Shown here one piece after another: positions 33,843-42,791 of a stretch of 64,000 bases of DNA. The notes below the pieces were generated by a model. The model ran no database searches, had not been told where the DNA came from, and was given only the letters and a program-made list of their open reading frames with translations. The translations under genes were made by a program, and so were the position numbers. Within the stretch, counting starts at the first letter, position 1. Each line of letters opens with the position of its first letter. Source of the DNA: Clostridium sp. (GTDB lineage Bacteria; Bacillota; Clostridia; Lachnospirales; Lachnospiraceae); NCBI GenBank assembly GCA_031275405.1, contig JAISOV010000046.1:86212-150211 (forward strand), given 5' to 3'.

Positions 33843-34039
33843 ACACAGACAACCCGGATCGGAAGCCGGAATACGAAACTCCGCCCACGAAGCTCCGATA
33901 CGGAAGCCCGGACGCAAGATACCGGCCGGAACTGCCGGGAGCGCCGCAGGCGCCGTAAGGGAACCGTCCGTTCTCCGAAAAGCCCCTGTTCCTTTGTTAT
34001 CCGTGCGCCGTCAGTACCCGCCGTGCCTGTACCTCCCCT

Positions 34040-34055
34040 GTCCGCCCCGGCGGAC
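34040..34055 (-). terminator. GTCCGCC/GGCGGAC hairpin after the GH20 gene
   Basis: Perfect 7-bp arms with a two-base spacer, one base beyond the GH20 stop region. A family of such hairpins recurs in the window. It lacks a clear T-run, so its role as a terminator is uncertain. Confidence 0.5.
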
Positions 34056-34056
34056 A

Positions 34057-35964
34057 TCACGCATGGGCGCACGGATCTGCGCCTTGCCGCGCTCCTTCCG
34101 GCGGACATCGATGCCGCGCTTCCCCCTTCCGCAACAGATCCGCGTACCAGAAGACCAGCTCCGACAGCTGCCCCAGATCCCCCTCCTTGCTGACTTTGCG
34201 CCACTCGCGCTGATATTTCAGGAGCCACTGCTCCAGGTCACAGGCAAGCAGCCGGTCATCGGCCCCTTCCTCGCCGGTCTGGTAGACGATCCGGGCGACG
34301 GCAGGTTTGACCCGGTTCCACAGGATCATGGCGTCAATCCCCAGCAGATATTTCTGGTGCAGGCTCCGGGAAACGCTGTCCAAAGCCCGGATCTTTTCCT
34401 GCAGCTGCGCGCGCGCGGCCCGCAGCCTGCTGTTTTTCTCCCGCGCCGAAGCCGGCGGCTCTTTCAGGAACAGGGCCTTGCGCTCTTCCTCGGATCCGCC
34501 CAGCAGTTCCATCTCCCGGAAGCGAACGACGCACTCCCAGTCGAAAGCGGCGTTTCCCTCTAACCGGGTCAGAATGGAAACAAACTCCATGGACGGGTCA
34601 TGGAATTCCAGCAGGGAAATGCGGCGGTTGGTTTCCTCGAAATCCAGCGGCTCCGTATTCCAGGAGAACGCCGCCCCGTATATCATACCGGGCCTGGAAA
34701 ATTCCGGCTGGTTGATATGCCCGAAATCCCCCCAGTCCGTATTCAGTACGCCGATGGCCTGATACTTCCTGGCATAGCCGCACATACGGGTGATGTTTTC
34801 ATAGGCGCTCCGCAGGGTGTTGACCCACTGGTTCCAGCCGCCCGCGCCCGGACAGGTATACTGCTTCACCCCGGTCTGAAAAATCTTCCTGGTGCCGTCT
34901 TCGCTCTGCGCAGAAGCATATCCCCAGTTCAGGCAGACGACCCCATCAGGCAGTTCCTTTATTTTTTCCGGGAAACCGCATAAAATATCTCCCCAGAACA
35001 TGGGCGTCTTCCCCTGCTCCAGCACGAAGCGGCACAGTTCCCCCAGATACCGCGTATAGATGTCCTCCACGTCCTGTTCCTGTGTCAGGAAGCGGCTCTT
35101 TCCTTTACATAAATCAAAGGTCTCGTCCGCGCAGATATTAAAGTACGGGCTGTCGAACAGAGCCATGTATTCCTTGACCATGCCCTTGATCACGCCGAGG
35201 GTCTCCGGGTGGGAGACATTCACGGTGTGATGATCCATGAGTTCCACAAAGGAAAACGGGCGGTATGTGCAGCCTTCCAGCTCACAGAGCTGCTCGTAAG
35301 TATAGGTGCGCAACATCCTATAGAGATGCCCGAACGTGGACAGGGAAGGAACCAGGTCGATATGCCTCTCCTTGCAGTAGTGCTTCAGCTCCAGGATCTC
35401 CTGCGCCGTCAAGGGTGTGGTACCGCGGCAGACCTCCGAGAACCCGCGAAACAGGTAGGTATGCTCCACATAAAGCTGCAGCTGGTTCAGCTTATAATAG
35501 CACAGGGCATCCGCAAGCTCCTTCAGCCGTTCCAGACGCGGAACCCTCCCCCTGGACACATCGTGATAAAAACCCCGCGACGGAAGATCGGGGTAATCCT
35601 CGATCCGCGCCGCGTCCAATACCGCGCCCGACTGGGAATAGATCTGGCGAAGCGTCTGTACGCCGTTACACAAGGCTTCCTCCGTGCTTCCCGCCACCCG
35701 TATGCCTTCCGGGGCGATGTCAAGCCGGTACCGCCCCACGGACAGGCCGGGATCCTGCGTCAGCAGGATATTCCCCTGCCCGGCTTCGCCTTTGCGGACG
35801 TCCGCTTCCACGCCGCCCCATTGCAGGATGGTCTCCTGCAACATACGGGCATACAGGAATACATTGTCCCCGCAGTTTTTCTGTATCACAATGACCGTAT
35901 GGTAATCCGTGTAGAACTTCCCCTCTGTTTCCTGTAGCTTCTGCGGCTGCGGCAGCAGTTTCAT
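34057..35964 (-). CDS. GH20 beta-N-acetylhexosaminidase-like enzyme
   Basis: A 635-residue protein without signal peptide. An N-terminal zincin-like GH20b domain (about 1-125) is followed by the TIM barrel: DLPSRGFYHDVSRGRVPRLE, the segment YKLNQLQLYVEHTYLFRG, the catalytic Asp-Glu pair in NICADETFDLCKGKS, and MFWGDILCGFPEK. A long helical C-terminal tail covers about 490-635. It removes terminal GlcNAc, GalNAc or sometimes other beta-hexoses inside the cell. It is last in the operon SBP-GH29-GH130-GH20. Confidence 0.88.
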   Translation of the reverse strand: MKLLPQPQKLQETEGKFYTDYHTVIVIQKNCGDNVFLYARMLQETILQWGGVEADVRKGEAGQGNILLTQDPGLSVGRYRLDIAPEGIRVAGSTEEALCNGVQTLRQIYSQSGAVLDAARIEDYPDLPSRGFYHDVSRGRVPRLERLKELADALCYYKLNQLQLYVEHTYLFRGFSEVCRGTTPLTAQEILELKHYCKERHIDLVPSLSTFGHLYRMLRTYTYEQLCELEGCTYRPFSFVELMDHHTVNVSHPETLGVIKGMVKEYMALFDSPYFNICADETFDLCKGKSRFLTQEQDVEDIYTRYLGELCRFVLEQGKTPMFWGDILCGFPEKIKELPDGVVCLNWGYASAQSEDGTRKIFQTGVKQYTCPGAGGWNQWVNTLRSAYENITRMCGYARKYQAIGVLNTDWGDFGHINQPEFSRPGMIYGAAFSWNTEPLDFEETNRRISLLEFHDPSMEFVSILTRLEGNAAFDWECVVRFREMELLGGSEEERKALFLKEPPASAREKNSRLRAARAQLQEKIRALDSVSRSLHQKYLLGIDAMILWNRVKPAVARIVYQTGEEGADDRLLACDLEQWLLKYQREWRKVSKEGDLGQLSELVFWYADLLRKGEARHRCPPEGARQGADPCAHA

Positions 35965-36012
35965 GGCGCTCCCTCCGTGCGTTACGCACCCAGTCTGAAA
36001 GATTCGATTCCG

Positions 36013-37002
36013 TTAAACATTCGCTTTCTTCATCCAGTCTATCAGCCCGTCCGCCGTCGTGAACGCCAGCCCGACCACCGTGTCCGCGCAGCCGTAATAG
36101 ATGGCGATCCTGCCTGTCTGCGCGTCCGCAAGCGCCGCGCAGGGAAAGGTGACGTTCGGCACGTCGCCGCACCTTTCGTACAGTTCCAAGGGCGCCAGGA
36201 TATAATTGCGGGAACGGGCTTTTACCTTCCACGGTTCCTCCAGATCCAGGAGCGCACAGCCCATGCGGTATACGAAGCCGCTGCAGGTCCTGAGTACTCC
36301 GTGGTAGATCACCAGCCAGCCCTCGTCCGTCTCCACCGGGCAAGGGCCAGGCCCGATTTTCGTGGACTGCCAGGCGGAGGTATCCCCCGGGATGGTTCCG
36401 AACACATATCTGTGATGCCCCCAGTATTCCAAGTCGCCGCTCTGGGAATAGAAAATATCCCCGAAGGAAGTATGCCCGTTGTCGCTGGGGCGGCTCAGCA
36501 TGGCGAATTTTCCGTTGATCCTGCGGGGGAACAGAACCCCGTTGCGGTTATAGGGCAGGAACGCGTTCTCGCACTGGTAAAAAGTCCGAAAATCAAAGGT
36601 ATAACCCACGCCGATGGTGGGGCCGTGGTAGCCGTTGCACCAGGTCAGGTAATAGCGGTCTTCGATCCACACCACCCTAGGGTCGTACCGGAATTCCCTT
36701 TTCAGGATCTCCGGATCGGCTCCTTGGAAAACGATCGGCTCCGTCTCGATCTCCCAGTGGATTCCGTCCTTGCTGAATCCCGCGAAGATGTCCATGCTGA
36801 TGCTGAAACTGTCGCACCGGAACACCCCGGCGTAGCCGTCCTGGTATTTCACGACGGCGCTGTTGAAAATACTGTTGACGCTCGGCACGTTAAAAGACCC
36901 GATAATCGGGTTGTGCGTATACCGCCACACCGGCAGGGTACAGCCCTGCGGCTTTTCCTGCCACGGTAAATCAGGTATGTTCGTTCCTATAATCCTGCTC
37001 AT
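36013..37002 (-). CDS. GH130 family glycoside phosphorylase
   Basis: A 329-residue five-blade propeller: [20 protein letters not shown], then [20 protein letters not shown] and [20 protein letters not shown], all typical of GH130. Members phosphorolyse beta-mannosidic bonds, for example Man-beta-1,4-GlcNAc from N-glycan cores. With hexosaminidase and fucosidase neighbours that specificity is plausible, but mannan-type GH130 enzymes cannot be ruled out. No signal peptide. It lies 48 bp before the GH20 gene. Confidence 0.85.
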   Translation of the reverse strand: MSRIIGTNIPDLPWQEKPQGCTLPVWRYTHNPIIGSFNVPSVNSIFNSAVVKYQDGYAGVFRCDSFSISMDIFAGFSKDGIHWEIETEPIVFQGADPEILKREFRYDPRVVWIEDRYYLTWCNGYHGPTIGVGYTFDFRTFYQCENAFLPYNRNGVLFPRRINGKFAMLSRPSDNGHTSFGDIFYSQSGDLEYWGHHRYVFGTIPGDTSAWQSTKIGPGPCPVETDEGWLVIYHGVLRTCSGFVYRMGCALLDLEEPWKVKARSRNYILAPLELYERCGDVPNVTFPCAALADAQTGRIAIYYGCADTVVGLAFTTADGLIDWMKKANV

Positions 37003-37118
37003 ATTTTTTACCCTTTTCCTATTCAGGCTTTCGTTCAGGAACTGTTGCGGTTCCTAAAGGTCTGTTCCTCTCCTGCGAATCCTCAGCTTGGTACCCGGGA
37101 GTCTGCGTCTGTCCGCCT

Positions 37119-38414
37119 TTACTTTCCGGAGTTTTCCGTCATGACTTCCCCGTGTCCGAGACGGTAGGTGATTTCCTCCGTCAGTTCCATTTTCAGCACG
37201 GTCACGAAAGGGCAAAGCGACATCCCCGCCGCCTCTATCCACAAAGTCCCTAGCATCCCCAAAGATTCCCAGGCTCCGGTATAGTCAAACCGCAGTTTTT
37301 CCCCCGTATGCAGCACCGTGATCTGCTTCACCGGAGTTCCGATCCCTTTGACGCAGACCATTTCCCTCGGGCTGTCATAGACGAACAGGTAAACGGTCTT
37401 CCGATCCGCCGAGAGCGTGCTGCCTCCCAGGTAATGGCGGTAGTCCAGCCCCTTTCCGGTTCCGTACACCGCTTCCTCGTTGGCATGGATCCAGGCGCCT
37501 AAGTCCAGCAGCACTTTCTCCTGGCGCTCATCCAGCGTTCCGTCCTCTTTCGGGCCTACGTCCAGCAGCATTTTCCCGCCCAGGGTCAGACAGTCGCAAA
37601 ACATCCGGATGATCTGTCCGCTGCTTTTATAATGCTTGTCGCTCGGACGGTAGCCCCACGAATCGTTGATGGTCGTGCAGAACTCCCACACCCCTTTCGG
37701 CCCGTACAGGGGAATGCCCTGTTCCGGCGTCTCATAATCCCCATAGCCCCGGAGCCTGGAATTTAAGACCACGTCCTGGTTCAGAGAATGAAGGTACTCC
37801 CGGAAACGCGGCATGTTCCACTGCCGCGCGCTCCTTTCCCAGTCTCCGTCAAACCATAGTAAGTCCACGGTTCCGTATCCGGTCATCAGCTCCCGCAGCT
37901 GGTCGTCGTTGAAACGTAAAAATTCTTCCCACCTTGCGGGGTCTTCCTCCCCTCCCGCGGGGGTTCCGTAAATGTCCTCCAGGCAATCGCCAGGCTGGCA
38001 GCCCTCCGGATAGACACTGCGGTAACGGGGATCCGACCAGTCGATCAAGGAATAATAGAGTCCCACTTTCAGCCCGGCTTGCCTGACCGCCTTGACATAC
38101 TCCGCGACCAGATCCCTCGCCGCCGGAGTCTTCTTCACCACGCTCAAGTCGCTGTACTTGGTATCGAACAGCGCCACGCCGTCATGGTGCTTTGCCGTCA
38201 GGATCACGTACTGCGCTCCCGCCTTCCGGAACAGCTCCGCCCACTTCGCCGGGTCATACTTCGCCGCGGTGAACCCCTCGCACTGCTTCATATAGTCTTC
38301 ATAGGAAATATGCCCGTTGTGGAAAGACCACGACTCCGAGACATCTCCCACCGCATAGATCCCGTAATGTATAAAAATACCGAGCTTGGCTTTTTCAAAC
38401 CATTCCTGCATCAT
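37119..38414 (-). CDS. GH29 alpha-L-fucosidase
   Basis: The product (about 431 residues from the ATG at 38414) lacks a signal peptide. The GH29 barrel has KLGIFIHYGIYAVGDVSESW, YVILTAKHHDGVALFDTKYS and the catalytic nucleophile aspartate in VDLLWFDGDW (near residue 189). C-terminal MLLDVGPKEDGTLDERQEKV is the usual GH29 end of barrel. It removes alpha-fucose from imported oligosaccharides. A longer frame upstream is dismissed because it runs through a strong hairpin and lacks a start site. The ATG pair at 38411-38414 has GGAAAGG about 13 bases upstream. Confidence 0.9.
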   Translation of the reverse strand: MMQEWFEKAKLGIFIHYGIYAVGDVSESWSFHNGHISYEDYMKQCEGFTAAKYDPAKWAELFRKAGAQYVILTAKHHDGVALFDTKYSDLSVVKKTPAARDLVAEYVKAVRQAGLKVGLYYSLIDWSDPRYRSVYPEGCQPGDCLEDIYGTPAGGEEDPARWEEFLRFNDDQLRELMTGYGTVDLLWFDGDWERSARQWNMPRFREYLHSLNQDVVLNSRLRGYGDYETPEQGIPLYGPKGVWEFCTTINDSWGYRPSDKHYKSSGQIIRMFCDCLTLGGKMLLDVGPKEDGTLDERQEKVLLDLGAWIHANEEAVYGTGKGLDYRHYLGGSTLSADRKTVYLFVYDSPREMVCVKGIGTPVKQITVLHTGEKLRFDYTGAWESLGMLGTLWIEAAGMSLCPFVTVLKMELTEEITYRLGHGEVMTENSGK

Positions 38415-38507
38415 GATGACAGCCCATCCTTTCCTATCGCATGGAGCGAACCCTTCGGCTTTAGCGGCTGCCGGAACCTTGGCTGCGCCGCCAAGCCATG
38501 TCTGGCG

Positions 38508-38550
38508 CAGAAAAGGCATATCCCCGTTTCCACGCGGTATGCCTTTTCTG
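38508..38550 (-). other. 13-bp perfect hairpin between SBP and GH29 genes
   Basis: Arms CAGAAAAGGCATA (38508-38520) and TATGCCTTTTCTG (38538-38550) are perfectly complementary around a 17-base loop. No T-run follows, so it is more likely an mRNA-stabilising or read-through-limiting stem than a terminator. An operator is also possible. Confidence 0.75.
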
Positions 38551-38636
38551 TGAACTCCAGCACAAACCATTTATGGGAATGACCCGCGCGGCCGCTCAGA
38601 CGGTGAAGATACGGCCTTCATACACCTTTCACGCCT

Positions 38637-40289
38637 TTACTGCGCGATGGGAACATCTCCCATCATCCTCGCCCAGTCTTCCAGACCCAGTGATTTGATC
38701 TCGCTCACATATTTTTCCCACTGCGCGTCGTCATTCACATCCTGTTCGCCGGAGATGAAGAGCGCCTGCGCCTGCTTATAGTAATCCAGTACCGCGTTGT
38801 ACACTTCCGTATACCGATCCACATCGTCCTGCGCGACCCAGAAAGAATCCACGCTGACCTCGGTCAGGTTCGGCTCATAGACTGCTTCGGCGGCTTTCTT
38901 CTCGTCATAAAGAGGATTATCCTCTTTGAATTTGAAGTCTGGCGGAAGAAACTTGGGCAGAGACTGCGGCCACAGGTTGCTCCATGACACCTTCTCCCGC
39001 GTAGCCTCATCCAGCTCTTTCTCTGTATCGACAGCGCGGTATTCGCCCCCTTCTTCAAAGACCACCAGGCCTACCGGCCCTCTGTTGCAGCCGATTCCGT
39101 TTTCCAGGGAAAACGCGTTGTCGAACCAGCGGCAGATGATCTCCGGATTCTTTGCGTTATCGGTAATGACCGCCTGCGTCCGGTAAACGGAATTGCCCAT
39201 GGTCGCCCGGAGCCACTGTCCGCCGCTTTCCACGTTCAGCACCGGAAGAGGGGAATACTTAGGTTTCGTCACTTCCTGCGGGATGCCGGAAAACTCATTG
39301 CTGCCCCAAGCGCCGGACATGCCATACAGATCTTTGTTCCCTTTGCCCGCCCAGGTGGCGCTGTCCTGCGTAAAGATTTCCGAATCGACCAGCCCGTCCT
39401 TGTACAGGCTGCTGAACCATTTCAGGAACTCCCGGTACTGAGCGCTCACGCCGCCATAAACCGTTTCGCCGTCTACGACAGCCAGCCCTTTGTTATTCAT
39501 CGGCATTCCGAAATATCCCGCATAGCTTTCCAGATGGAGGTTGTTCGGGTCTGCGGAAAGAGGGATCTCATCTGTCCGATCCCCGTTCCCGTTGGCGTCC
39601 TGTGCTTTGAACGCTTTCAGAACCGCCGTCAGCTCCTCGGTGGTGGAAGGCATTTCCATCCCGACGTTTGCCAGCCACTCATCGTTGATGTACGGGGTAT
39701 AGGAGATGATGCTGTCATCGCATACATAAGGGATCGTATAAATATGTCCGTCCGGCGCCGTCATTTTCTCCCGTACTCCCGGCAGATCCAGGATCGCGGA
39801 AATGTTCGGACAGTACTGCTCAAAATAATCCTCCAGAGGGATGAAAACCCCCTGCTCCACGCCGTAGGTCAGGATCATGTTGTCGCTCAAGACCCAGCCG
39901 CCGATGACGTCGGCATAGTCGCCGGAGTTCAGATCCAGATTCAGCCGTTCCGTCGCCGTTTCATAAGGGAAATAGCGCAGATCCACTTCTACGTTGGTCT
40001 GCTTCGCGAACTCATCCAGCATCCAAAACTCTCCGGTGGAGCTGGAATCGTCGCAGAAAATGGAAAAGCTGTAGGTTCCGGGATCCACGAGGGGAAGCCC
40101 TTCCGCGTACATCAGTCCGTCCACTTTGCCGTCCGTGCCTGTCTCCACGCTGACGTCGGCCGTCGCCTGGTCGCCGGACTTTTCCGCCGAACTCGCAGAA
40201 CCCGTCTCCTCGCCCGTGCCGGCGCAGCCGGCCAGCATACTGCCGCAGATCGCGGCGCTTAGCAAGATACTTATCCATTTCTTTTTCAT
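38637..40289 (-). CDS. Oligosaccharide ABC transporter substrate-binding lipoprotein (LipO type)
   Basis: A 550-residue lipoprotein: signal MKKKWISILLSAAICGSMLA with lipobox LAGC (C22). The large binding domain has FSIFCDDSSSTGEFWMLDEF, KAQDANGNGDRTDEIPLSAD (a calcium-loop-like stretch) and a C-terminal half ending DWARMMGDVPIAQ. Length over 500 residues is typical of the LipO/YtcQ group that binds complex glycans. It follows the two permease genes and precedes fucosidase, GH130 and GH20 genes, so a fucosylated host glycan is a likely ligand (inference). Confidence 0.92.
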   Translation of the reverse strand: MKKKWISILLSAAICGSMLAGCAGTGEETGSASSAEKSGDQATADVSVETGTDGKVDGLMYAEGLPLVDPGTYSFSIFCDDSSSTGEFWMLDEFAKQTNVEVDLRYFPYETATERLNLDLNSGDYADVIGGWVLSDNMILTYGVEQGVFIPLEDYFEQYCPNISAILDLPGVREKMTAPDGHIYTIPYVCDDSIISYTPYINDEWLANVGMEMPSTTEELTAVLKAFKAQDANGNGDRTDEIPLSADPNNLHLESYAGYFGMPMNNKGLAVVDGETVYGGVSAQYREFLKWFSSLYKDGLVDSEIFTQDSATWAGKGNKDLYGMSGAWGSNEFSGIPQEVTKPKYSPLPVLNVESGGQWLRATMGNSVYRTQAVITDNAKNPEIICRWFDNAFSLENGIGCNRGPVGLVVFEEGGEYRAVDTEKELDEATREKVSWSNLWPQSLPKFLPPDFKFKEDNPLYDEKKAAEAVYEPNLTEVSVDSFWVAQDDVDRYTEVYNAVLDYYKQAQALFISGEQDVNDDAQWEKYVSEIKSLGLEDWARMMGDVPIAQ

Positions 40290-40448
40290 AATGAATCTCC
40301 TTTCCTCGGTAGAAAAAATTCTACAGTTGCTTTACCATGGTGCTATGAGAATTTTCACCCGCGTCCCTGCGGGCAAAAAATAACTCCGTTCCTTCGCGTC
40401 TGTCTGTGCGGTTGGATACCCATGTAACCGCAGATCCCGTTTTTCCCG

Positions 40449-41354
40449 TCATCCTTTTATGGAGCCGACCATGACGCCTTTTACAAAGTGGCGCTGGATG
40501 AATGGATACAGAAGCAGAACCGGGACACTGCTGATGATGATCAGCGAATATTTCATCAGATCAATCAGCTCCAGCTGCTTGCGCATGGCTTCCCGCGCTT
40601 CCGGCGTGGTGGCGGCCTGCGCGAGAGCCGTCTGGTTGGTGATCAGGATATTGCGCAGCACCAGCTGCAGGGGATATTTTTCCGATTCGGAGATATAGAC
40701 CAGCGCGGAAAAATAAGCGTTCCAGTGACCTACTCCGTAATACAGCACGAGGATGGCAATGATGGCGCCGGACAGAGGAAGCGCGATCCGGAAAAAGAAC
40801 TGAGCATGGGTACAGCCGTCGATTTCCGCCGCTTCGTACAGCTCTTCCGAAATATTGCTCTTAAAAAACGTCCTCGCCACGATCATGTTGTAGACGCTCA
40901 GGCAGCCCGGCAGGATCAGCGCCCAGACACTGTTGAGCATATGAAGCCCCTTGACCACCAGATAGGTCGGGATCAGGCCGCCGCCGAAGAACATGGTGAT
41001 CATATAAAAGGTTGTGACGATCTTTTTCCCCCCGAAACGGTTCCGGGAAAGGGCATAGGCGGTAGGAAGCGTCACCGTCAGGTTCACCAGGACGCCGCAG
41101 ACCGTGTAGAACACAGAGTTCAGGAAGCCTCTCACGACAGTATTGGTCCGAAGCACCTCCAGATAACCCTCAAACGTAATGCCCACCGGATACCAGAGTA
41201 CTTTTCCGCCGGACACCGCCGCCGGTTTGCTGATAGAGGAAATGACCACCCAGTACAGGGGGTAGGCGACGACGAGCATGACGACCGTCAGCACCACGAA
41301 GAGGATGGCGTCAAAGATCACATCTTCCTTACAGCGTTTGATCTTTCTATTCAT
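40449..41354 (-). CDS. Carbohydrate ABC transporter permease (YtcP/LplC-like)
   Basis: A 301-residue protein with six transmembrane segments, opening DVIFDAILFVVLTVVMLVVA and an EAA loop with LYEAAEIDGCTHAQFFFRIA. The C-terminus reads YPFIQRHFVKGVMVGSIKG. It pairs with the LplB-like permease encoded 18 bp upstream. The ATG follows GGGAG by six bases, in a sequence (GGGCAGATGGGAGC) also found before clpP and ytvI. Confidence 0.92.
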   Translation of the reverse strand: MNRKIKRCKEDVIFDAILFVVLTVVMLVVAYPLYWVVISSISKPAAVSGGKVLWYPVGITFEGYLEVLRTNTVVRGFLNSVFYTVCGVLVNLTVTLPTAYALSRNRFGGKKIVTTFYMITMFFGGGLIPTYLVVKGLHMLNSVWALILPGCLSVYNMIVARTFFKSNISEELYEAAEIDGCTHAQFFFRIALPLSGAIIAILVLYYGVGHWNAYFSALVYISESEKYPLQLVLRNILITNQTALAQAATTPEAREAMRKQLELIDLMKYSLIIISSVPVLLLYPFIQRHFVKGVMVGSIKG

Positions 41355-41372
41355 AGCTTGCTCCCATCTGCC

Positions 41373-42287
41373 CTACCAAAGGCTCGTTCCCGACATTTTG
41401 TCCGCCGTCTTGTTGACGATCAGCAGCAGCACCAGATTCACCAGCGTATTGAACAGCCCGATCGCGGTCGAATAGGACATGTCGTTGTTGATCAGCCCGA
41501 CTTTGTAAGTATAGGTGGAAATAATTTCCGAAACTGTCAGGTTCAGATTGTTCTGAAGCAGATACGCTTTTTCAAAGCCTACGGAGAGAATGCTCCCGCA
41601 GTCCAGGATCAGCAGCACCGTCGCGGTCGGCAGGATGGAGGGCAGATCGATGTGCCGCAGCAGCTGAAACTTCGTCGCGCCGTCGCACCGCGCCGCTTCG
41701 TGCAGCTCCGGACTGATCCCGGAAAGCGCCGCGAAATAGATGACGGAGTTCCATCCCATCCTCTGCCAGATACCCGTCCAGGTATAAATATGGCGCCAGA
41801 ACTCTTTCTTGGCCATGAAGTTGACCGGATCGCCGCCGAACAGGCGGATCAGGTTATTCACGATCCCCACGGAGGGAGACAGGAACAGGATGATCATACC
41901 GCACATCACCACCACGGAAATGAAATTCGGCGCGTAAGTAATGGTCTGGATGATCCTGCGGTATCTCCTGTGCCGGAAAGAATTGAGCATAAGCGCCAGC
42001 ATGATGGAAATCGGGGTGGACACCGCCAGCCCGTACAGGCTCAGGATCAGGGTGTTTTTCAGTGTTGTTCCGAAATAAGGCGAGGTGACGAACCTTTCAA
42101 AATAGTAAAGCCCCCTCCACGGGCTTCCCAAGATCCCGGCCCTGGCATTGAACTTGCGGAAAGCAAGCTGTACGCCGTACATGGGAATGTAGCTGAAAAT
42201 AAAAGTCAATACCAGTCCCGGAGCGCAGAACAGCCAGAGAGGCATATCCTTTTTCAGCTGCTTCCATAGTGAAATCTTTTTCTTCAT
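41373..42287 (-). CDS. ABC transporter permease (LplB-like)
   Basis: A 304-residue protein from the ATG at 42287, seven bases after GGAGG; a longer upstream frame is not supported. Six transmembrane helices begin MPLWLFCAPGLVLTFIFSYI. LplB hallmarks include YGVQLAFRKFNARAGILGSP and the EAA loop LHEAARCDGATKFQLLRHID. First gene of the operon with permease, SBP, GH29, GH130 and GH20. The ATPase is not in the window. Confidence 0.92.
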   Translation of the reverse strand: MKKKISLWKQLKKDMPLWLFCAPGLVLTFIFSYIPMYGVQLAFRKFNARAGILGSPWRGLYYFERFVTSPYFGTTLKNTLILSLYGLAVSTPISIMLALMLNSFRHRRYRRIIQTITYAPNFISVVVMCGMIILFLSPSVGIVNNLIRLFGGDPVNFMAKKEFWRHIYTWTGIWQRMGWNSVIYFAALSGISPELHEAARCDGATKFQLLRHIDLPSILPTATVLLILDCGSILSVGFEKAYLLQNNLNLTVSEIISTYTYKVGLINNDMSYSTAIGLFNTLVNLVLLLIVNKTADKMSGTSLW

Positions 42288-42385
42288 GCTTCTACCTCCT
42301 TTCAGGTTTGCGTTTCGCGGAACCAGTCCTCTATGTAAACACCATAGACATGAGCTTGTGCTGGCAGGTAACAGCCCAGGGCCTA

Positions 42386-42427
42386 CAGGCGCCAAATCCG
42401 TGTCCGCAGGCGCCAAATTGGTGCCTG
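42386..42427. promoter_or_regulatory. Direct and inverted repeat upstream of the glycan ABC operon
   Basis: CAGGCGCCAAAT occurs twice (42386-42397 and 42407-42418), spaced 21 bp start to start, and ATTGGTGCCTG (42417-42427) completes a near-perfect 21-bp palindrome with the second copy. The spacing of two helical turns suits a regulator site. It lies about 100-140 bp upstream of the permease start. Confidence 0.55.
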
Positions 42428-42439
42428 CAAAGAAACGTA

Positions 42440-42690
42440 CCTAAGTACAAAACCAATGCGTGGAGATGATGTTTATTTTTGTTAGCTTACTTTTATTAAG
42501 TTCCCGTACCCTTGGCTGGATCTTTCCTTTGCTTTTTGTTTCTTTTCTGTTTAACCACATCATACACCATACTTATTCTCGTTGTCAAGATAAAATTTTT
42601 ATTTTTTCTTTATCTTTTTTTCTTTTTTGTATTAACATTTTTATTTTTTGCTTTACTTTTTAGGGAAAAAAGTATCTGCTTTTCTTATTT
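42440..42690. other. AT- and T-rich intergenic stretch
   Basis: Low-complexity T-rich DNA separating the divergent permease operon and CBM9-like gene. Hydrophobic short frames on the plus strand are a consequence of T-richness and are not genes. It may hold the permease operon promoter, which I could not place. Confidence 0.5.
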
Positions 42691-42695
42691 TCAAA

Positions 42696-42724
42696 TTGAA
42701 AATGTTTACATGTAGTGTTATGAT
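42696..42724 (+). promoter_or_regulatory. Promoter of the CBM9-like gene with an overlapping cre-like site
   Basis: TTGAAA (42696-42701), 17-bp spacer, TATGAT (42719-42724). The sequence TTGAAAATGTTTACAT (42696-42711) fits the catabolite response element pattern with one mismatch (T for the central C) and covers the -35 and part of the spacer, which would suit CcpA repression. Confidence 0.6.
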
Positions 42725-42791
42725 TTAGGAGCGGCAAAAAGAAAGAAGCCATGATCAGGAAAGAAGTCATGAAAAACAGGAGGATGATTTT

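Noticed and set aside
42460..42715. Short hydrophobic plus-strand proteins
   Set aside because: T-rich intergenic DNA yields phenylalanine- and leucine-rich frames without ribosome sites.
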